A stretch of 8,786 bases of DNA from the NCBI GenBank assembly GCA_937952085.1, contig CALFYQ010000435.1:1-8786 (forward strand), given 5' to 3'. Made by a program: the position numbers and the translations under genes. Within the stretch, counting starts at the first letter, position 1. Every line of letters begins with the position of its first letter. A model generated the notes under the pieces. The model was not told the origin of the DNA. It made no database searches and saw only the letters and a program-made list of their open reading frames with translations. Below, piece after piece: positions 1 to 5,807 of the stretch. Source of the stretch: an uncultured Paracoccaceae bacterium. Its GTDB lineage: Bacteria > Pseudomonadota > Alphaproteobacteria > Rhodobacterales > Rhodobacteraceae.

Positions 1-11
1 CTGGACCTCGC

Positions 12-434
12 ATGATCGCTCACCGTCGCATCCGTCCCTTCAATACCAAGCACACCTATCCCGAGCAGAAGCTCGACAACGACCTCGCACAGGCGGTGGT
101 CTCAGAGGGCCGCACGGTCTGGCTCCGCGGCCAGTGCCCGCAGGAACTCGACGGCGGCGCCAATGTAGGCGTGGGCGATCCGGTCGCGCAGGCGCACAAG
201 GTGATGCAGAACATCATGCAGTTGCTCGACGAGGCGGGGTCGAAGCCCGCGCATATCGTCAAGCTCGTGGTCTATCTCACAGATGTGCGGCACCGCGAGG
301 CGATCTACCGGGTGATGGGCGAGTATATCCGCGGCGTGCACCCGGTCTGCACCGGGCTCGTCGTCGTCGCGCTCGCGCGGCCGGAATGGCTGGTGGAGAT
401 CGACGCCACCGCCGTGATCCCGTCCCACGAATGA
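12..434 (+). CDS. RidA/YjgF-superfamily protein lacking the catalytic arginine
   Basis: A 140-residue protein with the full RidA (YjgF/YER057c/UK114) layout: the N-terminal strand region, the central helix 'AHKVMQNIMQLLDEAG' (61-76), the strand 'HIVKLVVYLTD' (81-91), and the C-terminal core 'HPVCTGLVVVALARPEWLVE' (110-129). Archetypal RidA deaminates reactive enamine/imine intermediates using an Arg in a P-x-R motif (Arg105 in E. coli). Here that position reads P111-V112-C113, so Cys replaces the Arg; the Glu of the 'VEI' motif (E129) is kept. That places it with the Rid subfamilies without established imine deaminase activity, so its reaction is unknown. It heads a plus-strand cluster, with DUF1028 starting 10 bp after its stop. 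The ATG overlaps a TGA (ATGA, 12-15) and has no clear Shine-Dalgarno in the 11 visible bases, which suggests translational coupling to a gene to the left. Family call firm; function uncertain. Confidence 0.9.
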   Translation: MIAHRRIRPFNTKHTYPEQKLDNDLAQAVVSEGRTVWLRGQCPQELDGGANVGVGDPVAQAHKVMQNIMQLLDEAGSKPAHIVKLVVYLTDVRHREAIYRVMGEYIRGVHPVCTGLVVVALARPEWLVEIDATAVIPSHE

Positions 435-444
435 CCGCCTCCGC

Positions 445-1119
445 ATGACCTTCGCCATCGTCGCCCGTTGCGCGGGAACCGGGGCCTTCGGCGTCGCCGT
501 CGCCTCTTCCTCGCCCGCCGTCGCCGCCCGCTGCGCTTATGCCGAGGCGGGCGTCGGCGCCGCGACCAGCCAGAACGTGACCGACCCGCGGCTCGGCCCG
601 CAGGCGCTCCGCCTGATGCGGGACGGGGCGTCGGCGCCGGAAGCGGCCGCGATCATCGCCCGGACCGCGCCCTTCGCCGAATTCCGGCAGGTGCTCGCCG
701 TGGACGGCTCGGGGCGCGCCGGCATCCATTCCGGCGCGAAGTCGCTCGGCGTCCATTCCGAAGCGACGGACGAGAACGTCGCCTGCGCCGGCAACCTTCT
801 CGCCAACGAGGGCGTGCCGGCGGCGATGGCGGCCGCCTTCGCCGCGGCGAAGGGCCCGCTCGGCGACCGGATCGTCGCCGCGATGCAGGCGGCGCTGGCG
901 GCGGGCGGCGAGGCCGGGCCGGTCCATTCCGCCGGCATGAAGATCGTCACCGACGTCCCCTGGCCGGCCGCCGACCTGCGGGTGGACTGGACGGAGGGCT
1001 GCCCCATCGCCGAACTCGCCGCCCTCTGGGAACGGTGGAAGCCCGAGATGGAGGCCTATCGCACCCGCGCCCTGAGCCCTGAGGCGGCGCCGAGCTACGG
1101 GGTTCCCGGCGATGAATGA
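445..1119 (+). CDS. DUF1028 family protein (Ntn-hydrolase-like fold)
   Basis: A 224-residue protein starting MTFAIVAR, the hallmark N-terminus of DUF1028. Further family features are 'FGVAVASSSPAV' (15-26), 'AGVGAATSQN' (35-44), 'GPQALRLMRDGAS' (51-63), 'RQVLAVDGSGRAGIHSG' (81-97), and 'AGNLLANEGVPAAMAAAF' (115-132). DUF1028 proteins are grouped with the Ntn-hydrolase fold. By analogy, Thr2, exposed once Met1 is removed, would be the nucleophile of an amide-cleaving or autoprocessing enzyme; that is inference, since no reaction is established to my knowledge. The length is normal for a single-domain member and there is no signal peptide, so it is probably cytoplasmic. It starts 10 bp after the ridA-like stop with no evident ribosome binding site. 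Its last 8 bases overlap the start of the Rieske gene, so the three are probably co-translated. Neighbours suggest a role in breakdown of an N-containing substrate. Confidence 0.88.
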   Translation: MTFAIVARCAGTGAFGVAVASSSPAVAARCAYAEAGVGAATSQNVTDPRLGPQALRLMRDGASAPEAAAIIARTAPFAEFRQVLAVDGSGRAGIHSGAKSLGVHSEATDENVACAGNLLANEGVPAAMAAAFAAAKGPLGDRIVAAMQAALAAGGEAGPVHSAGMKIVTDVPWPAADLRVDWTEGCPIAELAALWERWKPEMEAYRTRALSPEAAPSYGVPGDE

Positions 1120-2215
1120 AAGGCTGGCGGCGCTGGCGGCGGAGCTGAAAGCCGTCGCCGGCGCCCCGGCCGAAGCGCCGCTCTGCCTCTCCGGGCGGCA
1201 CTATGTGGACCCTGACCTTTTCGCCGCCGAATGCGCCGGGCTCCTCCGCCGCGGATGGCACTGTCTCGGCCGGCAGGACGAGGTTCCCGCGCCGGGAGAC
1301 TGGTTCACCACACGCCTCCTCGGCGAGCCGCTCCTCATCGTCCGCGGCGATGACGGAGCCGTGCGGGTGCTGGCGAATGTCTGCCGTCACCGCTCGATGC
1401 CGCTGGTCGAAGGCAAGGGGACGGCGAAGCGCTTCGTCTGCCGCTACCACGCCTGGAGCTATGCCCGGGACGGCGCCCTCGCCTCCGCCCCGCGGATGCC
1501 GAAGGAGCGGGTGGCGAGCTGCCGGCTCCACGAATTCCGCTCCGAATGCTGGAACGGCTTTGTCTACGTCAACCTTTCGGGCGACGCCGCGCCGCTCGCG
1601 CCCCGGCTCGGCAGGCTTGAGGCGCTGATCGGCTGCTACGAGCCGGAGCGGATGACGATCCGCCATGTCGAGGAGGAGGACTGGCGCTGCAACTGGAAGC
1701 TTCTCGTCGAGAACTTCATGGAGGCCTATCACCTCTCCGTCGTCCACCCCGAGACACTGCATCCCTACACGCCGACCGGGCTTAGCCGCTATGCGATGGC
1801 TGACGAGGCCTTCACCTCCTACATCGCCCACTATCCCGAGACGATCGCGCAGCGCTTCGGCGGCGCCGCCGGCCTCACTCGGGAGGAGCGCTACCAGTCC
1901 CGCCTCTTCTGCCTCTACCCCGCGCAGGTGGCGAGCCAGTCGGCGGGCCTTCTCGTCTCCCTCTCGCTCCAGCCGGTCGCGGTCGATCATGTCCATGTGC
2001 GATGGACCTTCTCCGCCCATGAGAACGAGACGGACGAGGCGCGGCTCTCGGCCGCCGTCGATCTCTGGCGCGAGGTGAACCGGGAGGACCGGGAGAAGCT
2101 CGAAGCGATGCAGGCCGTCCTCGGCTCCGTCGCGGCGACTTCCGGCCCGCTCGGCCCGCCGGACCTCGAAGGCACGATCCAGGACTTCCAGCGTTATCTC
2201 GCCGCCGCCGGCTAA
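1112..2215 (+). CDS. Rieske [2Fe-2S] oxygenase, alpha subunit (CntA/GbcA-like)
   Basis: A 367-residue catalytic subunit of a Rieske non-haem iron oxygenase. The N-terminal Rieske domain (about 45-155) has the cluster ligands C91-x-H93 and C110-x2-H113 ('CRHRSMP', 'CRYHAWSY'). The catalytic domain has the mononuclear iron site in 'ENFMEAYHLSVVHPE' (200-214): His207 and His212, with the third ligand probably Asp326 in 'REDREKLEAMQ'. The residue bridging the Rieske cluster of one subunit to the iron of the next is usually Asp; here it is Glu204, as in carnitine monooxygenase CntA. Overall style is that of homotrimeric enzymes that hydroxylate N-methyl or quaternary amines and so dealkylate them, rather than ring dioxygenases. 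A substrate cannot be named. No beta subunit, ferredoxin or reductase is in the window, so electrons must come from elsewhere. The ATG sits inside the DUF1028 stop region (8 bp overlap, ATGAATGA). The stop is 6 bp from that of the convergent nitrilase gene. Confidence 0.92.
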   Translation: MNERLAALAAELKAVAGAPAEAPLCLSGRHYVDPDLFAAECAGLLRRGWHCLGRQDEVPAPGDWFTTRLLGEPLLIVRGDDGAVRVLANVCRHRSMPLVEGKGTAKRFVCRYHAWSYARDGALASAPRMPKERVASCRLHEFRSECWNGFVYVNLSGDAAPLAPRLGRLEALIGCYEPERMTIRHVEEEDWRCNWKLLVENFMEAYHLSVVHPETLHPYTPTGLSRYAMADEAFTSYIAHYPETIAQRFGGAAGLTREERYQSRLFCLYPAQVASQSAGLLVSLSLQPVAVDHVHVRWTFSAHENETDEARLSAAVDLWREVNREDREKLEAMQAVLGSVAATSGPLGPPDLEGTIQDFQRYLAAAG

Positions 2216-2221
2216 GGCGTC

Positions 2222-3094
2222 TCAGTACCAGCCGCGCGGCGCTCCTGAGCCAAGCATCTCGTCATAGACATCCACCCGCCGGTCCCGCAGGACCTGGTTG
2301 AACTCGTTCCAGTTCCGCTTCCGCCGCGCATCTGAAAGGTTGGCATCGGCGTAGAGGATCGCCTCCTCCGTCGCGCTCGCCGGGCCGACGAGCGGCCAGC
2401 CGTCGCAGCCGACGATGAGGCTCCGGCCGAGGAAGGGCTGGCCGCGTTCGACGCCGACCCGGTCCGCCGCGGCGATGAAGATCGAATTGGCGTGGGCGGC
2501 GGCCATGACGAGGAGGGTCGACATCTCCAGCCCGTCCTTCGACTCGTTGTGGACCGGAACCCAGTTCGTCGGGACGCAGACGATATCGGCGCCCTGGAGC
2601 GCCATCAGCCGATAGGTCTCCGGAAACCAGCCATCATAACAGACGCAGATCCCGATCCGGCCGATCCGCGTCGGATAGACCGGCAGGCCAATATCGCCCG
2701 GCTCGAAGAAGAGGGTTTCTTCGCCCCATAGATGGAGCTTCCGATAGCGGCCGATGAACCCCTCCGGCCCGATCAGCACGGCGGAATTGAAGAGCCGGTC
2801 GCCGTCCCGCTCGGCGATGCCGGCGACGAGGAAAAGCCCCCGCTTCGCCGCCTCCGCCATCCAGGCCCGGCAGGTCGGCCCGGCGGGCATCTCTTCGGCG
2901 AGGGCGAAGGCCTCCTCCCGCGTCTCGAAGACGTAGCCGGTGCTGCAAAGTTCCGGCAGGACGACGAGGTTCGCGCCATGCCCCGCCGCCCGCTCGATCA
3001 GCGAGAGGCTGTGCGCGAGGTTCCACGCCGTCTCGCCGATTCTCGGCTCCATCTGCGCGACGGCGATGCGGATTGCGGCTTCGGGTTGCTTCAT
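2222..3094 (-). CDS. Nitrilase-superfamily carbon-nitrogen hydrolase
   Basis: A 290-residue cytoplasmic amidohydrolase of the CN-hydrolase (nitrilase) superfamily, near the usual length for single-domain members. The catalytic triad is visible: Glu48 in 'VVLPELCSTGY', Lys119 in 'YRKLHLWGEE' and Cys152 in 'ICVCYDGWFPE'. The second conserved Glu after the Lys (E125/E126) is also present. Most superfamily members of this build cleave amides, carbamoyl groups or formamide-like bonds rather than nitriles, so an amidase or N-carbamoyl hydrolase is the more likely activity; the substrate is unknown. The start is well supported: AGGAGG at 3100-3105 (complement) lies 5 nt before the ATG. It faces the Rieske gene tail to tail with 6 bp between stops, and lies 72 bp downstream of the DhaKL kinase on the same strand. 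It could be the last gene of the transport operon or a separate unit working with the Rieske cluster. Confidence 0.9.
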   Translation of the reverse strand: MKQPEAAIRIAVAQMEPRIGETAWNLAHSLSLIERAAGHGANLVVLPELCSTGYVFETREEAFALAEEMPAGPTCRAWMAEAAKRGLFLVAGIAERDGDRLFNSAVLIGPEGFIGRYRKLHLWGEETLFFEPGDIGLPVYPTRIGRIGICVCYDGWFPETYRLMALQGADIVCVPTNWVPVHNESKDGLEMSTLLVMAAAHANSIFIAAADRVGVERGQPFLGRSLIVGCDGWPLVGPASATEEAILYADANLSDARRKRNWNEFNQVLRDRRVDVYDEMLGSGAPRGWY

Positions 3095-3099
3095 GGGGG

Positions 3100-3105
3100 C
3101 CTCCT
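3100..3105 (-). promoter_or_regulatory. Shine-Dalgarno AGGAGG of the nitrilase gene
   Basis: CCTCCT on the plus strand reads AGGAGG on the minus strand, 5 nt before the ATG at 3094. It is a consensus ribosome binding site and fixes this start over any internal Met. Confidence 0.75.
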
Positions 3106-3121
3106 GCGGCGAAGATAACCG

Positions 3122-3140
3122 CGCGCCCGGCCGGGGCGCG
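3122..3140 (-). terminator. GC-rich hairpin between kinase and nitrilase genes (possible terminator/attenuator)
   Basis: CGCGCCC (3122-3128) pairs perfectly with GGGCGCG (3134-3140) around a 5-nt loop. It lies in the 72 bp gap after the DhaKL stop. On the minus strand the hairpin is followed by GGTTATCTTC, only partly U-rich, so it is a weak candidate for an intrinsic terminator. It could also be a processing or stabilising stem. In DNA of this GC content a 7-bp stem can occur by chance. Confidence 0.3.
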
Positions 3141-3166
3141 AGGCGCAGATGGCCGCGCTGCCCCCT

Positions 3167-4801
3167 TCAGCCCGCCGCGCGTTCCGCCTGATAGCGCTCG
3201 AAAAGCCGCGCCACCGCCTCGGCGCCCGGGTCATTCCAGCCGGCGAGCTTGTCCTCCCCGACATAGCTCGCTCGCCCGGCCTTCGCCCGGGTGATCGTGG
3301 CGGTGAGGTCCGCGCCCTGCCGCGCCGCCGCGGCGGCGGCGGGCAGCCCGTCATGGAGCGCGTCGAGCGCCGGGGCGAGGGCGTCGATCATGGTCCGGTC
3401 GCCCGGCTTCGCGCCGCCGACCTGGCGCACCCGGTCGAGCCCGGCCTTCAGCGCGTCGATCGGGTCCTTGCCGCCGGCCGAAGCGTCCCCCGCCGCGGCA
3501 AAGAAGATCGCGAGAAGGACGCCGGAAGAGCCGCCCATGGTCTGGCTAAGCTCGAGCCCTACGGCGCGGTAAAGCTGCGTCAGGTCCGCCAGCGGCAGAC
3601 GGTCCAGCGCCTTCACCAGCGCGCGGGCGGCGGTGGCGAGGGTCGAGCCGGTGTCTCCGTCGCCCGACTTCGCGTCGAGCGCGTTGAGATCGGCTTCGGC
3701 CTCGATGAGGATGGCGCAGCAGCGCTCGATCATCGCGCGGCGGGCGTCGTTCTTCGACGGGAGCGGCTGGATCGGCGTCAGCCCGTCGGGCAGCGGCAGC
3801 ACCGTCACCTCGCCGACGGCGTGGCAGCCGGTCCAGGCGTGCGGCGCGACATGGGCGACCAGCGCCGCCTCGTCCGCCTTGCTGACCGGCATGAGCGAGA
3901 CCGAAAAGCCCTGCATGTCGAGCGAAGTCATCAGCGGCGCAGGCCCGACCATCCAGCGGATCTGCCCGCCGATGCGGGAGCGGGCCAGTTCCTCCGCCAG
4001 CACCGCCATCTCGAGCGGCGTCGCGCCGCCAAGGTTGTTGAGGAGGGCGACATGCGGGCCCGGCTTGATGTGGGGCTCGAGCCGCTCCACCACCATCTCC
4101 ATCGCCGCGCGAGCGCCGGAAAACTCCACCTGCTCCACCCCCGCCTCGCCATGGATGCCGAGGCCAAGCTCCGCCTTGCCGGCGCCGATCCGGTTCTCCT
4201 TCGGCGAGCCCGGCACGGTGCAGGTGTCGAGCGACATGCCGATGGAGACGACGCCGGAAATCACCCGCCGCGCCGCCGCCTCCACCGCGGCGAGATCGGC
4301 GCCCTGGTCGGCCAGCGCCCCGGCGATCTTGTGGACGAAAAGCGTGCCTGCGACGCCGCGCGCCTGAGGCAGGTCCGGCAGCGCCACGTCGTCGTCCACC
4401 ACCACCATGGCGACGCGGTGGCCGAAGGCGCGGGCGCGCTCTGCGGCTAGGCCGAAATTCAGCCGGTCCCCGGTATAGTTCTTCACGATCAGGAGGCAGC
4501 CCGCCTTGCCGGTGACGGCGAGGATGCCGGCGAGCACCGCGTCCACAGAAGGCGAGGCGAAGACGTCGCCGCAGACCGCCGCGGTCAGCATCCCCTGCCC
4601 GACGAAGCCGGCATGGGACGGTTCGTGACCCGAGCCGCCGCCGGAGACGAGGGCGACCTTGGAACGGTCCCAGTCCGTCCGCACCACGACCTTCACATGC
4701 GGATAGCCGTCGAGCCGCGCGAGCCGGCCGCCGGCCGTGCGCAACGCGCCGTCGATGGCCTCTGTCACCAGCGACTCCTTCGCGTTGATGAACTGGCTCA
4801 T
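3167..4801 (-). CDS. dhaKL: Fused DhaK-DhaL ketose kinase (dihydroxyacetone kinase family, ATP type)
   Basis: A 544-residue single-chain kinase, close to the roughly 550 residues of the ATP-dependent Citrobacter enzyme. The DhaK domain (about 1-335) has 'SGGGSGHEP' with His59, 'VKNYTGDRLNF' with Asp112, and 'GLGIHGEAG' with His217, the histidine that binds the ketose covalently as a hemiaminal. The DhaL ATP-binding domain (about 350-544) has 'DAKSGDGDTGSTL', giving the Mg-binding Asp376, Asp381 and Asp383, and 'MGGSSGVLL'. All expected active-site residues are present. The fusion means it uses ATP directly rather than the PTS protein DhaM, which is absent here. It would phosphorylate dihydroxyacetone or a related ketose; relatives act on D- or L-erythrulose, so the symbol is by family only. 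AGGAGG (4807-4812, complement) lies 5 nt before the ATG, abutting the stop of the ATPase gene, so it belongs to the ABC operon. It is probably cytoplasmic and acts on the imported sugar or its oxidation product. Confidence 0.93.
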   Translation of the reverse strand: MSQFINAKESLVTEAIDGALRTAGGRLARLDGYPHVKVVVRTDWDRSKVALVSGGGSGHEPSHAGFVGQGMLTAAVCGDVFASPSVDAVLAGILAVTGKAGCLLIVKNYTGDRLNFGLAAERARAFGHRVAMVVVDDDVALPDLPQARGVAGTLFVHKIAGALADQGADLAAVEAAARRVISGVVSIGMSLDTCTVPGSPKENRIGAGKAELGLGIHGEAGVEQVEFSGARAAMEMVVERLEPHIKPGPHVALLNNLGGATPLEMAVLAEELARSRIGGQIRWMVGPAPLMTSLDMQGFSVSLMPVSKADEAALVAHVAPHAWTGCHAVGEVTVLPLPDGLTPIQPLPSKNDARRAMIERCCAILIEAEADLNALDAKSGDGDTGSTLATAARALVKALDRLPLADLTQLYRAVGLELSQTMGGSSGVLLAIFFAAAGDASAGGKDPIDALKAGLDRVRQVGGAKPGDRTMIDALAPALDALHDGLPAAAAAARQGADLTATITRAKAGRASYVGEDKLAGWNDPGAEAVARLFERYQAERAAG

Positions 4802-4806
4802 TTGGG

Positions 4807-4812
4807 CCTCCT
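4807..4812 (-). promoter_or_regulatory. Shine-Dalgarno AGGAGG of the DhaKL gene
   Basis: Minus-strand AGGAGG with 5 nt to the ATG at 4801. It touches the TGA of the upstream ATPase gene (4812-4814) and supports independent re-initiation at the kinase gene within one transcript. Confidence 0.75.
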
Positions 4813-5807
4813 CAGCCGATGCGCGCGCCGGTCGCGTCGAAGAACAGCGGGTTGCGGGGCTCGATGGCGACGGTGTCGCCGGGTTCGAGCGCGGTGTGAA
4901 CGTCGGTCAGCGTGACGATGTCATGGGCGTCGAGCGTGAGGTGAAGGCGGGTCTGGTCGCCGAGCCGCTCGACGCGCACCACCTTGGCGGGCCGCCCCTC
5001 GCCCTGCCGGATGTGCTCGGGCCGGAGGCCGATGGTCTTCGCCCCCGAGGGCGCGCCGGCGAAGAGCTCGGCCGGCAGCGCATTGATCCGCGGTTGACCG
5101 AGACGGCCGGCGACATAGAGGCTCGCCGGGCGTTCATAGACCTCCCGCGGCGTGCCAACCTGCACCAGCCGCCCCTCGTCGAGAACGCCGACAAGCGTCG
5201 CCATCGTCATCGCCTCGATCTGGTCGTGGGTGACGTAGATCAGCGTCGCGCCAAGCTCCTCCTGGATGCGCTTCAGCTCGATGCGGAGTTCGGCCCGTAG
5301 CTTGGCGTCGAGCGAGGAGAGCGGCTCGTCCATCAGGTGCACCGCCGGGTCGCGGACAAGCGCCCGTCCGATCGACACGCGCTGCATCTCGCCGCCCGAG
5401 AGCGCGGTCGCCTTGTTGTCGAGCTTGTGGGCGATCCGAAGGGTTTCGGCGACCTCCTTCACCTTCCGCTCGATTACGTCGGCCGGGGTGCGAAGGAGCG
5501 GGGAGCGGAGCGGGAAGGCGAGGTTCTCCCGCACCGTCATGTGCGGGTAGAGCGAATATTGCTGGAACACCATGGCGACGTTCCGCTCCGCCGGCGTCTC
5601 GTTCGTGACGGGTCGGCCGCCGATCCGCACCTCGCCGCGGTCGGGGCGTTCGAGACCGGCGATGAGGCGAAGCGTCGTCGTCTTTCCCGCCCCGGTCGGG
5701 CCGAGGAGGACGACGAAGGCGCCGTCCGGCGCGGTGAGCGTGAGGTCGGAGACGGCGACCGTGTCGCCGAAGGCCTTGCTGACGCCTTCGAGGGAGATCT
5801 CAGCCAT
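4812..5807 (-). CDS. ABC transporter ATPase, CUT1 type, second of a pair (GlpS-like)
   Basis: A 331-residue ATPase of a carbohydrate importer. Nucleotide-binding domain: Walker A GPTGAGKT (36-43), Q-loop Gln82 in 'FQQYSLYPHM', signature LSGGEMQ (136-142), Walker B ending 'HLMDEP' (Asp160, Glu161), D-loop 'SSLD', and switch His194 in 'YVTHDQ'. Residues from about 235 form the C-terminal regulatory TOBE/MalK-like domain, with 'GLRPEHI' at 260-266. The Walker A (T and A in place of S and C) and the Met in the signature match the GlpS-type half of polyol importers that use two different ATPases. It likely pairs with the ATPase encoded just upstream to drive the two permeases. The start overlaps the upstream stop by 8 bp (ATGGCTGA); a GGGGG-rich sequence about 8 nt before the ATG may serve as ribosome binding site. 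Confidence 0.93.
   Translation of the reverse strand: MAEISLEGVSKAFGDTVAVSDLTLTAPDGAFVVLLGPTGAGKTTTLRLIAGLERPDRGEVRIGGRPVTNETPAERNVAMVFQQYSLYPHMTVRENLAFPLRSPLLRTPADVIERKVKEVAETLRIAHKLDNKATALSGGEMQRVSIGRALVRDPAVHLMDEPLSSLDAKLRAELRIELKRIQEELGATLIYVTHDQIEAMTMATLVGVLDEGRLVQVGTPREVYERPASLYVAGRLGQPRINALPAELFAGAPSGAKTIGLRPEHIRQGEGRPAKVVRVERLGDQTRLHLTLDAHDIVTLTDVHTALEPGDTVAIEPRNPLFFDATGARIG

Noticed and set aside
947..2020. Minus-strand open frame (357 codons) opposite the Rieske gene
   Set aside because: It is a shadow of the Rieske coding frame: arginine- and glycine-rich, with no motif, and it crosses the DUF1028/Rieske junction.
3149..4450. Long plus-strand open frame (433 codons) opposite the DhaKL gene
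   Set aside because: Its product is rich in Arg, His and Ala with no family likeness, and it lies antisense to a gene with intact active-site motifs. Such open antisense frames are expected at about 70 % GC.
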